Source: Chryseobacterium culicis
Lineage (GTDB): Bacteria > Bacteroidota > Bacteroidia > Flavobacteriales > Weeksellaceae
Direction of reading: 5' to 3'
NCBI RefSeq assembly: GCF_002979755.1
Contig: NZ_PCPP01000002.1
Location: 620,001-684,000 of the forward strand
DNA length: 64,000 bases
Shown: in pieces, positions 25,097 to 34,685 of the stretch
Position numbering within the stretch: the stretch's first letter is position 1
Layout of the letters: each line of letters begins with the position of its first letter
Notes under the pieces: generated by a model
Databases searched by the model: none
The model's input: only the letters and a program-made list of their open reading frames with translations
Told to the model about the DNA's origin: nothing
Made by a program: the position numbers and the translations under genes

Positions 25097-26461
25097 ATGA
25101 CTCTCAGAAACAGGTTTACCCTTATTTCAAGCCTTTCGTTCGGCATTGTTTCTATCATCACATCTGCGGTGATATTCTTTGCTTATTATGACAGTACCAA
25201 GATTTTTTATTTTGAAAAGCTTAGAAATACGGCTCTTATTTCTGCTATTTATTACCTTGAAAAAGATGAGCTTCCAAAAGACCGTCATGCCCAGATCAAA
25301 AAAGAATATAATCACCTGATTCAGAATAACAGGGTAGCGGTTTACAATCAGAATAACGAAGTTACCTTTGGACATAATGTGAATGATAAGAATATAAAGC
25401 TTTCTCATTTGCAGGCTGTCCGAAATAATAAAGGAATCCAGTTTATGTCTGATAATCAATTCTACTATGGAATTTTTTATCCGGATAATCAGGGGGATTT
25501 CGTAGTTTTTGTAAAATCATCAAACGATTCTTTTCAATCACAGATATTGAGGCTTGCCATTATCATGCTTTCTGTATTGGTCGTTGGTTTGCTGGCGATT
25601 TATTTTCTGAGCAGGTATCTTTCAAAGGTGGTTTATAAACCTATTTCCAATGTTGTAGAACGTATTAATAAAGTGGATTACAATAATATTTCTACAGCAA
25701 TTACTTCTACCAATACCAATGATGAAATTGAAGATCTTATAAAATCTTACAATAAACTGTTGGGAAGGATTTCTGAAAATGTTCTCTTACAGCAGAATTT
25801 TATTAATTATGTCTCTCATGAGTTTAAAACTCCGCTGGCAGCAATTTCCGGAAACCTGGAAGTTTTTGCTCAAAAGGATAGAACTCCGGAAGAATATAGA
25901 GAAGTGGCAAAAGAATCATTAGATCATGTTTACGAGATTGAAAATATTTTAAACAATCTTCTGCTGATGTCCGGAATGTCTAAACTGGAATCTTCTCATA
26001 AACTGATGAGAGTGGATGAGTTGATCTGGAAAATCTATGAGAAATTAGAACCGAAAGCAAAAGAAAACAATTCATCCATTAAAATACAGCTTCAGGTAAC
26101 AAAACCTACTTTGCTGGAATTTCCAGGAAATGAAACTCTGCTATATTTAGCCCTATATAATATTGTTGAAAATGCGATCAAGTATTCCTATGATAAACCT
26201 ATAGTGATCATATTATCGGAAAAAAGATATAGCCAGTTGTATATTGAAGTAAGAGATGAAGGAAGGGGAATCCCACCAGATGATCTTATGAAAATAGCTG
26301 AGACTTTTTACAGGGGAAAAAATGTAGATTCTGTAAAAGGCAGTGGAATTGGTTTATCCCTTTCTAAAAGTATTTTTGATCATCATCATATTGCAATGAA
26401 AATTGATTCCGAGGTTAATGTCGGAACAAATGTTCTTCTTGAATTTCCAGCTCATTCTTGA
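25097..26461 (+). CDS. Sensor histidine kinase (metal-response type)
   Basis: A 454-residue inner-membrane kinase. Transmembrane segments at about 10-31 and 151-172 flank a periplasmic sensor of about 120 residues; a HAMP linker follows (about 175-228). The HisKA domain has His241 in YVSHEFKTPLAAISGN. The HATPase domain carries the N box NIVENAIKYSY, the G1 box DEGRGIPP and the G2 box GSGIGLSLSK. It starts two bases after the response regulator stop. CusS-type kinases have this layout; the ligand cannot be read from the sequence. A 307-nt gap with repeats separates it from the efflux genes. Confidence 0.92.
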   Translation: MTLRNRFTLISSLSFGIVSIITSAVIFFAYYDSTKIFYFEKLRNTALISAIYYLEKDELPKDRHAQIKKEYNHLIQNNRVAVYNQNNEVTFGHNVNDKNIKLSHLQAVRNNKGIQFMSDNQFYYGIFYPDNQGDFVVFVKSSNDSFQSQILRLAIIMLSVLVVGLLAIYFLSRYLSKVVYKPISNVVERINKVDYNNISTAITSTNTNDEIEDLIKSYNKLLGRISENVLLQQNFINYVSHEFKTPLAAISGNLEVFAQKDRTPEEYREVAKESLDHVYEIENILNNLLLMSGMSKLESSHKLMRVDELIWKIYEKLEPKAKENNSSIKIQLQVTKPTLLEFPGNETLLYLALYNIVENAIKYSYDKPIVIILSEKRYSQLYIEVRDEGRGIPPDDLMKIAETFYRGKNVDSVKGSGIGLSLSKSIFDHHHIAMKIDSEVNVGTNVLLEFPAHS

Positions 26462-26740
26462 TTTTTTCTCCCACGGATTTCCCAGATCTCGCAAATTGAT
26501 GATTTTAGATTCATTTTAAATCTTAAAAATTTGTCTCATCCGTGAAATCTGTGAGAGATTTGAATATTCAATAGGAGCGGGTTTTAACCCGCTTACAAAA
26601 TACAATCGAAATCCTTAGGCTTCAGCCAAAACATATTAATTCAACACACTTCCCAGGAATAAAAAAAATTCTAATCAAACTCTAATGTTGAACTAACCGA
26701 ATTCTAATTTTGTTTAGAATTCCCTCTAATATTAGCGGGA
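26462..26740. repeat. Intergenic region with composite inverted repeats
   Basis: Two modules are visible. First, CTCCCACGGATTTCCCAGAT (26468-26487) is an imperfect inverted copy (16 of 20) of ATCCGTGAAATCTGTGAGAG (26538-26557). Second, AGCGGGTT/AACCCGCT (26576-26593) forms a tight hairpin, followed by GGCT/AGCC (26618-26627). This looks like a REP or MITE-type element, not coding DNA. Confidence 0.6.
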
Positions 26741-26748
26741 TAGCTTTG
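26741..26748 (+). promoter_or_regulatory. -7 element of the RND efflux operon
   Basis: TAGCTTTG matches TAnnTTTG, about 20 nt before the TTG start of the TolC-like gene. No good -33 TTG is present at the usual distance, as expected of an activator-dependent promoter. Confidence 0.5.
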
Positions 26749-26768
26749 TGGTCTTAAAATAAGACATC

Positions 26769-28043
26769 TTGAAGAAGCTATTTTTTACCCTATTTTATAT
26801 TCATTGTTTCAGTTTCTTTTCAGCACAGATTTCAGATACCCTGAAAATCGGCAGAAAGGAAGCTGAAACTATTTTTCTGGCTAAAAACCTTGATTTGATT
26901 GCACAGAAGCTTGAGATTTCCCAAGCTGAAGCCCGTACTGTTCAGGCAAAATACTGGCCTAATCCTAAATTAAGTATCAGTGAAGTTAACTTATGGAGAA
27001 CTTATGATATTGAAGAACAGCCGGCACTGATCGGAAACTGGGGAAAGAATACCCAAATCTCTGCTGAGATAGAGCAGGTGATTCAGACGGCAGGAAAAAG
27101 GCGAAAAAATATCGAGCTGCAGAAAATAGAAGTGGAAGGCGAGAAGTACGAGCTGCAGGAAGTTTTACGTGAGCTTAAAAAGACACTCAGAAATACCATT
27201 ACAGAAATCCTGTACAATCAGGAACAGCAGAAAATTTATCAGGGACAGATTGCTTCCATTGAGAAGCTAACAAAATCTTATAATAATCAACTGAATTTGG
27301 GAAACATCAGTAAAGCTGAATATGTCCGCCTAAAAGCACAGGAAATTGAATTTAAAAAGAAGCTGATTTCATTAAAACAGGAAATCGAAGATCAGCAGGC
27401 AGAGCTTAAAGCTTTATTGATGCTGCCTTCCCAGTCTTATCTGGTTATATCGGATTCATTTGTGATGCCTGAAAAACAACTTTCTGAATTAGAGGTTGCT
27501 CAATGGATGGAAAAAGCAAAAGAAAACCGTCCTGATATCATGATTTCAAGGAATAAAGAAAAGCATGCAGCTAAAAATCTGGAGATTCAAAATGCTATGA
27601 AAACTCCCGATGTCGCCGTTTCTATTGGCTATGACCGCGGAGGAAATATCATGAAAGATTTTATAGGATTAGGGGTTTCTATGGATCTTCCCATTTTCGA
27701 CCGCAACAAAGGAAATATTCAGGAAGCTAAGCTTGAAATTGAGAAAAGCAAACTTGAAACCCGCAAAAACATGCTGAAGTCTGAGAATGAAATTGTCTCT
27801 GTTTTCAGAAACTATATCCGTACCCAACAGGTTTCAGAAGAAATTGATGGAAATTATGAATCTACACTGGACGGCTTACTGGTAAGTCATGAGAAAAATT
27901 TCAGACTACGAAATATCAGCATGCTGGAATACATGGATTTTCTGGATACCTATATCGGAAATAAAATGATCATTCTGGATACTAAAAAAGAACTTAATCA
28001 ATACTACGAAAACCTGCAGTATGTTGTAGGACAAGATTTATAA
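26769..28043 (+). CDS. TolC-family outer-membrane efflux protein (CusC/CzcC-like)
   Basis: A 424-residue outer-membrane channel subunit of a tripartite metal exporter. The signal peptide ends at SFFSAQ. Two long helical OEP repeats are visible (about 30-215 and 235-420), including TVQAKYWPNPKLSISEVNLW and MDLPIFDRNKGNIQEAKLEI. The start codon is TTG, placed about 20 nt after a TAGCTTTG box. The adaptor gene follows after 3 nt. The metal is not evident from this protein. Confidence 0.9.
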   Translation: MKKLFFTLFYIHCFSFFSAQISDTLKIGRKEAETIFLAKNLDLIAQKLEISQAEARTVQAKYWPNPKLSISEVNLWRTYDIEEQPALIGNWGKNTQISAEIEQVIQTAGKRRKNIELQKIEVEGEKYELQEVLRELKKTLRNTITEILYNQEQQKIYQGQIASIEKLTKSYNNQLNLGNISKAEYVRLKAQEIEFKKKLISLKQEIEDQQAELKALLMLPSQSYLVISDSFVMPEKQLSELEVAQWMEKAKENRPDIMISRNKEKHAAKNLEIQNAMKTPDVAVSIGYDRGGNIMKDFIGLGVSMDLPIFDRNKGNIQEAKLEIEKSKLETRKNMLKSENEIVSVFRNYIRTQQVSEEIDGNYESTLDGLLVSHEKNFRLRNISMLEYMDFLDTYIGNKMIILDTKKELNQYYENLQYVVGQDL

Positions 28044-28046
28044 GAT

Positions 28047-29162
28047 ATGAACAAAAATATTACCCAATACATTGCTGCAGCTTATCTGTCTGCCCTCATG
28101 ATTTTTACAGGCTGCGCCGGAAAAGAAGAAAATAAAGAAGCTGATAAAGTTTACTGCATCAGCAAAGAACTTAAAAAAGATATTAAGCTGGTTAAAGCAG
28201 AAATGCTTCCCATAGAAGAAAGTATTACCCTTACCGGAGAGGTGGAAAGTAATTCAGATAAAACGGTTCCCTTTGTAAGTCTTGTGGACGGAGTGGTGAT
28301 TGATACCTATTTCTCTCTTGGCGATTATGTGAAAAAGGGACAAACCCTGGCAAGTATAAAAAGTACGGCTGTGAATGAAATGCAGGATGATACCCAAACC
28401 TTACAGGCACAGTTGGCAGTAGCCAAAAGAAAACTATCCTCTGTAGAAGCCATGTATAAAGATGATATTGCTTCACAGAAGGATTTACAGGAAGCCCGTT
28501 CCGAAGTTGCCATTTTGCAATCTAATATTTCCAAGACACAGAAAAATATGCAGTTGTATTCTGCAGGAGGAAATACCATTCAGATAAAAGCTCCGGCAGA
28601 CGGCTATGTTATTTCAAAGAATATTGCTAAAGGGATGCCTGTTACTGCTGGTGGAGATCAGCTGTTTACGATTTCGAATCTGGATAAAGTCTGGGTGATG
28701 GCTAATGTATACGCAACCAATATGAGACATGTTTATGTAGATCAGCCTGTAGTGGTAAAAACACTGGCCTATCCGGATGACAGCTTTTCAGGAAAGATCA
28801 ATAATATTTCCCAGGTTTTCAACGAAAATGAAAGGGTTCTCAAAGCCAAGATCATTATGGATAATAATGGAATGAAGCTAAGACCAGGAATGTCTGCAGA
28901 TGTTGTATTGCCCGTTAACTCACAAAACAAAAGTGCATTGGCTATTCCTGCAAAAGCTTTGATTTTTGATAACAACCAAAGTTATGTAGTGGTTTACAAA
29001 AAGGACTGTGAACTTGAGATAAGACCCGTGACGGAAATAGCTTCCAACAGTCAGTATATTTATGTAGAAGGGAATTTAAAGCCAGGTGAAAATGTGATTG
29101 CTTCCAATGGATTGCTGATTTATGAAAACCTGAAAAACCAATTAAATAACTCCACGAAGTAA
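28047..29162 (+). CDS. RND efflux periplasmic adaptor (CusB/CzcB-like lipoprotein)
   Basis: A 371-residue membrane-fusion protein. The lipobox FTGC (Cys23) suggests lipid anchoring in the inner membrane. A biotinyl-lipoyl-like domain (VVIDTYFSLGDYVKKGQTLA and its second half IQIKAPADGYVISKNIAKGM) surrounds a helical hairpin (about 112-165), followed by the beta-barrel and membrane-proximal domains. The stop overlaps the start of the pump gene (TAATG). It joins the RND pump to the TolC-like channel. Confidence 0.92.
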   Translation: MNKNITQYIAAAYLSALMIFTGCAGKEENKEADKVYCISKELKKDIKLVKAEMLPIEESITLTGEVESNSDKTVPFVSLVDGVVIDTYFSLGDYVKKGQTLASIKSTAVNEMQDDTQTLQAQLAVAKRKLSSVEAMYKDDIASQKDLQEARSEVAILQSNISKTQKNMQLYSAGGNTIQIKAPADGYVISKNIAKGMPVTAGGDQLFTISNLDKVWVMANVYATNMRHVYVDQPVVVKTLAYPDDSFSGKINNISQVFNENERVLKAKIIMDNNGMKLRPGMSADVVLPVNSQNKSALAIPAKALIFDNNQSYVVVYKKDCELEIRPVTEIASNSQYIYVEGNLKPGENVIASNGLLIYENLKNQLNNSTK

Positions 29163-32100
29163 TGCGAAAATTTGTACAGAATATAGTTTCCTTCTCTTTA
29201 AAAAACTCATTGATTGTTCTTCTGGGAACTTTCCTGTTGCTGGCCGGAGGAATCTATTCTTATTTACATACCCCCATTGAAGCTTTTCCGGATGTTACCA
29301 ATACCAGAGTAAGAGTCATTACCCAATGGCCTGGAAGAAGTGCTGAAGAAATAGAAAAATTTGTCACCTTACCTATTTCCAAGGAAATGAATGCCATCCC
29401 GAATAAAACTTCGGTGCGGTCTATTTCCCTATTTGGATTATCAGTGGTGACTGTTATTTTTGATGATCATGTCAATGATTTTTATGCACAGCAGTATGCA
29501 TCCAATAAACTCGGAAATGTAGAACTTCCTGCCGGGGCAGAATATAGTATTGAACCTCCGTCCGGAGCTACCGGTGAAATTTACCGGTATATTATCAAGA
29601 GTAAACTTCCCATCAAAGAAGTGACGGCTATCCAGGATTGGGTGGTAGAACGAGAATTGCTGGCGGTTCCCGGAGTTGCTGATGTGGTAAGCTTTGGTGG
29701 TGAAGAAAAGACCTATGAAATAAAAATTAATCCTACGGAATTACACAATTACGACCTTTCCCCCCTGGATGTGTATGAAGCGGTTTCGAAGAGTAATATT
29801 AATGTAGGAGGAGATGTAGTGGCAAAAGGTGATCAGGCTTATGTAGTGCGGGGGATTGGTCTTTTGGAGAAAAAAGAAGATATTGAGAATATTCAGATCG
29901 AGGTAAAAGGTTCTACCCCTATTTTGGTAAAGCATGTTGCTGAAGTAAAAATTTCGGCAAAACCAAGATTAGGACAGGTAGGATATAACAAAGAAAATGA
30001 TGTCGTAGAAGGAATTGTCATCATGCTTCGTGGCGAAAATCCAAGCGAAGTGATTGCGAGACTGAAAGACAGAATAGAAGAGTTGAACGGAGGAGAACTT
30101 CCCGGTGATGTTCAGATTGTTCCGATCATTGACCGTACAGAATTGGTAAATACTACTGTTCATACCGTTTCCAAAAACCTTATTGAAGGAGTTATTCTGG
30201 TTTCCATCATTGTATTTATATTCCTTTACAACTGGAGAACAACTTTTATTGTAGCATCGGTAATTCCTTTGGCTTTCTTATTTGCAATTATTATGTTGAA
30301 AATTCAGGGACTTCCCGCTAACCTGATTTCTATGGGAGCGCTGGATTTCGGACTGCTTCTGGAAGGAACGCTGGTCATTGTAGAACATGTCTTTGTTGCC
30401 CTCGAGCTTAAAGCAAAAAAAATAGGCCTGCGGAGATTCAACAAAATTTCGAAACTGGGAATTATTAAGAAAAGTGCCGGAAGTGTAGCAAGTTATATTT
30501 TCTTTGCCCTGTTGATTCTTATCGTTGCCCTGATGCCGATTTTCTCTTTCCAGAAAGTGGAAGGAAAAATGTTCTCACCGTTAGCATTTACGCTTGGATA
30601 TGCGTTGTTAGGATCATTGATCTTAAGCTTAACCTACGTTCCGGCAATGTGTAAACTGTTACTGACTAAAAATATTGAAGAGAAAGAAAACTTTATCTCG
30701 AGATTCTTCAGAGTCAATATCTACAGAATCTATGAGTTCAGCGACCGTCACAAAAAAGGATTCATGATTGGCTTTGTTGCTTTACTTGCTATTTGTGGAT
30801 GGAGATTTTCAAATTACGGATCTGAATTTTTACCAAAACTGAACGAAGGAGCCATCTATGTGAGAGCAACTCTTCCCAACAGTGTCAACTTGGATGAATC
30901 TGTACGGTTAACCAAAGAAATGAAGGAGATTCTCATGAAATATGATGAAGTGAAATTTGTCATGACCCAGACAGGCCGTCCCAATGACGGAACTGATCCC
31001 ACCGGATTTTTTAATATTGAATTCAACATTCAGCTGAAGCCGGAAAATGAATGGAAGAAAAAAATATCCAAAGAAGAACTCCTCGAAGAAATGAGAGTTT
31101 CTCTTGAAAAGTATCCTGGTATCAACTTTGGATTCAGCCAGCCAATACAGGATAATGTGGAAGAATATGTAGCAGGAGTAAAAGCCCCGCTGGTGATTAA
31201 GATTTTTGGGAATGATCTTTTCGAACTTGAAAATTATGCCAATAAAGTTGCCAATTCCATCAGAACAGTTCCGGGAATATCCGATGTGAATGTTTTTAAA
31301 AATATTGGATTGCCGGAATTGAGAATACAGCTTCATGATTCTAAAATGGCCAAGTATGGAGTTTCCACAGCAGATGCACAAGCGGTTATCGAAATGACGA
31401 TTGGCGGGCAGGCTGCTACTAAGTTTTATGAAGAAGAAAGAATGTTCGATGTCATGCTGAGATTTGAAAAAGATTACAGAGATACTCCGGAAAAGATGGG
31501 GAATATTCTCATCCCGACTCAGGATAATAAAAAAGTTCCGTTGAAAGAAATTGCAACGATTGATTATTATACAGGACCGTCATTTATTTACCGCGAAGGA
31601 AACAGCAGATACATCGGAGTTGGATTTAATATTGAAGGGCGTGACCTGGGAAGTACCATCAAAGAAGCAAAAGCAAAAGTAGAGAAAGAAGTAAAACTTC
31701 CGAAAAACCATAAAATGACCTGGGCCGGAGAATTTGAAAGCAAAGAAAGAGCTGCAAAACAGCTGGCAATGGTAGTGCCGATCTCTTTAGTGCTTATTCT
31801 GATGCTGTTGTATTTCAACTTTGGAAACATAAAAGATACACTGATTTCTTCCATTACATTGGCATTTGCGTTTATCGGAGGATTTTTATCCCTTTGGTTT
31901 ACGGGAACCATCTTCGGAATTTCAGCGGGAATTGGTTTCATCATCCTTTTTGGTGTTGCAACGATAGATGGTATCGTTCTGATTGGAGTGATGAAAGAAA
32001 ATCTCCAAAACAGAATGTCCTTGAAAGAATCCATTGCAGAAGGAGTGAAGAGTAGAATTCGTCCAGTGGTGATGATTGCCCTGATGGGATCTATGGGACT

Positions 32101-32260
32101 TCTTCCCGCAGCGATGTCAAACGGAATGGGTTCAGAAATTCAGAAACCTTTAGCCATTATGATTGTTGGAGGATTGATTGTCTGTATGCTGCTGTCCTTT
32201 ACAATACTACCTATTATTTTCCATTATGCTTATCGTAAAAAGCATAAAGGAGCAATATAG
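29162..32260 (+). CDS. CusA/CzcA family heavy-metal RND efflux pump
   Basis: A 1032-residue inner-membrane proton-driven pump with twelve expected helices (first at about 12-32) and two large periplasmic loops. The start FSLKNSLIVLLGTFLLLAGG and the TM4 region SMGALDFGLLLEGTLVIVEH are typical of the heavy-metal (HME) subfamily. In CzcA the TM4 motif is D-x5-D-x6-E; here the middle Asp is a Glu, keeping the charge. It starts at the stop of the adaptor gene. Substrate could be Cu/Ag or Co/Zn/Cd; I cannot decide. Confidence 0.93.
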   Translation: MRKFVQNIVSFSLKNSLIVLLGTFLLLAGGIYSYLHTPIEAFPDVTNTRVRVITQWPGRSAEEIEKFVTLPISKEMNAIPNKTSVRSISLFGLSVVTVIFDDHVNDFYAQQYASNKLGNVELPAGAEYSIEPPSGATGEIYRYIIKSKLPIKEVTAIQDWVVERELLAVPGVADVVSFGGEEKTYEIKINPTELHNYDLSPLDVYEAVSKSNINVGGDVVAKGDQAYVVRGIGLLEKKEDIENIQIEVKGSTPILVKHVAEVKISAKPRLGQVGYNKENDVVEGIVIMLRGENPSEVIARLKDRIEELNGGELPGDVQIVPIIDRTELVNTTVHTVSKNLIEGVILVSIIVFIFLYNWRTTFIVASVIPLAFLFAIIMLKIQGLPANLISMGALDFGLLLEGTLVIVEHVFVALELKAKKIGLRRFNKISKLGIIKKSAGSVASYIFFALLILIVALMPIFSFQKVEGKMFSPLAFTLGYALLGSLILSLTYVPAMCKLLLTKNIEEKENFISRFFRVNIYRIYEFSDRHKKGFMIGFVALLAICGWRFSNYGSEFLPKLNEGAIYVRATLPNSVNLDESVRLTKEMKEILMKYDEVKFVMTQTGRPNDGTDPTGFFNIEFNIQLKPENEWKKKISKEELLEEMRVSLEKYPGINFGFSQPIQDNVEEYVAGVKAPLVIKIFGNDLFELENYANKVANSIRTVPGISDVNVFKNIGLPELRIQLHDSKMAKYGVSTADAQAVIEMTIGGQAATKFYEEERMFDVMLRFEKDYRDTPEKMGNILIPTQDNKKVPLKEIATIDYYTGPSFIYREGNSRYIGVGFNIEGRDLGSTIKEAKAKVEKEVKLPKNHKMTWAGEFESKERAAKQLAMVVPISLVLILMLLYFNFGNIKDTLISSITLAFAFIGGFLSLWFTGTIFGISAGIGFIILFGVATIDGIVLIGVMKENLQNRMSLKESIAEGVKSRIRPVVMIALMGSMGLLPAAMSNGMGSEIQKPLAIMIVGGLIVCMLLSFTILPIIFHYAYRKKHKGAI

Positions 32261-32283
32261 TTTCTTTTATTTTGTTCATTATG

Positions 32284-32321
32284 AGGCCGGGATCCGTGAG
32301 GAAGATCCCGGCCTTTTTTTG
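32284..32321 (+). terminator. Terminator of the RND operon
   Basis: An 11-bp GC-rich stem (AGGCCGGGATC / GATCCCGGCCT) followed by seven Ts, 24 nt after the pump stop codon. Confidence 0.92.
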
Positions 32322-33077
32322 TTAAGTATTCTTTGTAGACTCCAAAATCTCAATATTCTTCACCACATCACTGCTTTCACATTTTTTAAGTTCTTTTAAA
32401 AGGACAGGAGCGAGGATCTTCGGGTTCAGAATTTGTGTAGCGACTTTTGCTGCGGCATAATCTACAATATCGGTTACAGATTCTCTCAAGAAAATTGGAG
32501 TATTGCATGCAATGACTGCTGTTGCCCATGAGGTGTCTCTTGCTTTGGAAATTGCAAAATCAAGTACCACATTATCCTTTCCGTTAGAGAGTTGGTCAAT
32601 AAGGTCTACGGGATAACAGATTTTGTTTAAAGAATTCTGCACGTTCTGATTAATAGAAGCAATGACATTATTAATATTTTCAAAATCTTTTTTCAAAGGA
32701 TTTATTTTCCGGTAAGGCATTATGGTCGCTGCAGAAATACCCAGATCCAGATTGATGTGAGCATTCATACCCAAAAAAATATGCTGCAAAATCAACAGAT
32801 TTTTGTTTTTAGCCGCTTCAAATGCAATGTACCATGAATTGGTGCATCTTTTTCCTTTGCTGTAGCTTTCCCATGCCTGAAGGTATCTCTGTGCAAAAGC
32901 AATGTCGAGCAATGTCATTCTGGGGTTGTCTTCAAACTTTTTTTGCTGAATGCCTTTCAGAACCTGGGCTGTCATGATTCGGTAGGTACAGGCAAAATAT
33001 CCTGCCGGACTTTGATTTTCTTTACACCAGATAATGATTTCATCCAGTTTTTTCAGAACTTCCTCAATGGTTTTCAT
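32322..33077 (-). CDS. DUF5995 family protein
   Basis: A 251-residue cytoplasmic, all-helical protein. The motif GMNAHINLDLGISAA (about residues 104-118) and the WESYSKGKRCTNSWYIAF region are what I associate with DUF5995, a family of unknown function. There is no signal peptide. It is a single gene convergent with the efflux operon and divergent from the MACPF gene. The His/Asp pattern in HINLDLG hints at a metal site, which is speculation. Confidence 0.72.
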   Translation of the reverse strand: MKTIEEVLKKLDEIIIWCKENQSPAGYFACTYRIMTAQVLKGIQQKKFEDNPRMTLLDIAFAQRYLQAWESYSKGKRCTNSWYIAFEAAKNKNLLILQHIFLGMNAHINLDLGISAATIMPYRKINPLKKDFENINNVIASINQNVQNSLNKICYPVDLIDQLSNGKDNVVLDFAISKARDTSWATAVIACNTPIFLRESVTDIVDYAAAKVATQILNPKILAPVLLKELKKCESSDVVKNIEILESTKNT

Positions 33078-33170
33078 GGTAGATTTTTATTTAAAGATAT
33101 TGAGAAATTATTATTACAGTATAATATTGCATGTTTTTTAATTAATTCCCTTATATATGATTTATGTCAT

Positions 33171-33200
33171 TTTGGCTTTGGGTACAAAGAGGTAAGTTTA
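33171..33200 (+). promoter_or_regulatory. Probable promoter of the MACPF gene
   Basis: TTTG (33171-33174), 18 nt spacer, TAAGTTTA (33193-33200), one base off TAnnTTTG. A TTATGTCAT motif lies just upstream. Confidence 0.4.
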
Positions 33201-33218
33201 CAGACTTAAAATAAAAAT

Positions 33219-34619
33219 ATGAAAAAACTAAGTTTCTTGTTTGCCAGTATTATATTACTGTTTGCAGCTTCTTGCTCTACTGATGAGCTTGAAAATCCTA
33301 ACCTAAATGAAAACTCAAAAAAAAATTCAGGGAGAAATTTTGCTAAAAGCGCTGGTGATGGTATCTATGATGTCTTAGGATACGGTTATAATGCCACGGG
33401 GGAATATGCTAATTCTAACTCTGCAGGATATCAGGTGATTGATATTGAAAAATTTAAAACCGAACAGGCAGGTAGGTTGATCACTGATAATGTATTCTCT
33501 CAGGAATATCTTGAAGAATATGGTGAAAATGCTGAAGCTTACTCAAAAATGGTCTCTACGAAAGTAGGAGCTTCAGCTGGATTTTCTTTATTTAAAAAAC
33601 TTATTTCGGTTACTTTTAGTTCTGCAGTTAGCAACACTACTACTAATAAATTTGATGCGAAGTATATTTATGGGAGTTATAATCTTTTAATTAAACAAAG
33701 AAGATTTAGATTTAATGCTACTCCTGTCTTATTATCCGATTATTTGACACCGGAGTTCTCCAGTGATTTACAGAATAACAGCCCTGCGCAGATTGTAAAT
33801 GATTATGGAACCCACGTTGCAGTTGATATTTATACCGGAGCTAAGTTAGATGTTATGTTTCAATCTGAAACTACCAATCAAAGCCGTGAAAAAGCAGCTA
33901 GAGTTGGAGTTAAAGTTGGGGTAAAGAGTATTTTTGATGCCAATGTTGATAATGACATCGATACTTCAGAATCAAGTAAAAACTTTTCTAGAAAATTATC
34001 CTATAAAACCAGAGGTGGAGATCCATCGAAGAGTTTGGTGGGAGAGCTAAACCTTGACCAGTCAAATCCTAAAATTAATATTTCAAGCTGGCAAAACAGT
34101 TCAACACCAGCTAATGCAGTGTTGGTAGAATTTGGAAGTAATGGTTTGATCCCTCTTTATGAATTTATTAAAGATCCTGTAAAGAAAGCTCAGTTAAAAG
34201 CTTATATAGATCAATATTTAATTGATAATCAGGTGAGACTGGATTATACCAATACTGCAAACCTTGTGAATGGTAATTTTGTTAGAAATCCTGCTACCAA
34301 CCAGATATTTTTTATGTTTGAAAATAAGCTGAGATATATTCAAAGTCCTATGACTCTTTACGGATTGTTTAATATTACCAGCGGCGAAATCGCGACTGTG
34401 AGTCCAAGTAATTTGTCAACAGTAGAGCGCGGGGCGGATTTAACACCTGATAATGATCTTAAACAGGATAATTATACCAATAAAATATATATGAGGGAAG
34501 GTAATACTTTAAGATATATTCCTAATCTTGGTATCTATAATAAATATCGATTTAATAATAATGCGGTTAAAAAGATAAACGGTACCAATGGTTATATCAT
34601 CGGCAGCGATATTTTTTAA
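33219..34619 (+). CDS. MACPF (membrane attack complex/perforin) domain lipoprotein, BSAP-like
   Basis: A 466-residue lipoprotein with lipobox FAASC (Cys19). A MACPF domain (about 60-335) holds the signature NDYGTHVAVDIYTGAKLDVM (family Y-G-T-H-x-G) and the two segments expected to unfold into membrane hairpins (SAGFSLFKKLISVTFSSAVS and VGVKVGVKSIFDANVDND). The C-terminal 115 residues contain two related units (FFMFENKLRYIQSPMTLYGL and YMREGNTLRYIPNLGIYNKY), probably a receptor-binding module. Secreted MACPF proteins of Bacteroidales (BSAPs) kill related strains; a similar antagonistic role is inferred. No immunity gene is obvious. A bidirectional terminator follows. Confidence 0.88.
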   Translation: MKKLSFLFASIILLFAASCSTDELENPNLNENSKKNSGRNFAKSAGDGIYDVLGYGYNATGEYANSNSAGYQVIDIEKFKTEQAGRLITDNVFSQEYLEEYGENAEAYSKMVSTKVGASAGFSLFKKLISVTFSSAVSNTTTNKFDAKYIYGSYNLLIKQRRFRFNATPVLLSDYLTPEFSSDLQNNSPAQIVNDYGTHVAVDIYTGAKLDVMFQSETTNQSREKAARVGVKVGVKSIFDANVDNDIDTSESSKNFSRKLSYKTRGGDPSKSLVGELNLDQSNPKINISSWQNSSTPANAVLVEFGSNGLIPLYEFIKDPVKKAQLKAYIDQYLIDNQVRLDYTNTANLVNGNFVRNPATNQIFFMFENKLRYIQSPMTLYGLFNITSGEIATVSPSNLSTVERGADLTPDNDLKQDNYTNKIYMREGNTLRYIPNLGIYNKYRFNNNAVKKINGTNGYIIGSDIF

Positions 34620-34642
34620 TGTAAAATTATAATTGTAAAAAA

Positions 34643-34677
34643 AAAAGAGACTGTCAGAAAACAGTCTCTTTTTTTAT
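34643..34677. terminator. Bidirectional terminator
   Basis: AAAAGAGACTGT / ACAGTCTCTTTT (12-bp stem, CAGAAA loop), flanked by A and T runs. It separates the MACPF gene from the convergent double-glycine peptide gene. Confidence 0.92.
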
Positions 34678-34685
34678 TCATCAGA

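Noticed and set aside
26462..26740. Degenerate insertion sequence or transposase remnant
   Set aside because: Only short inverted repeats are present; no reading frame resembles a transposase.
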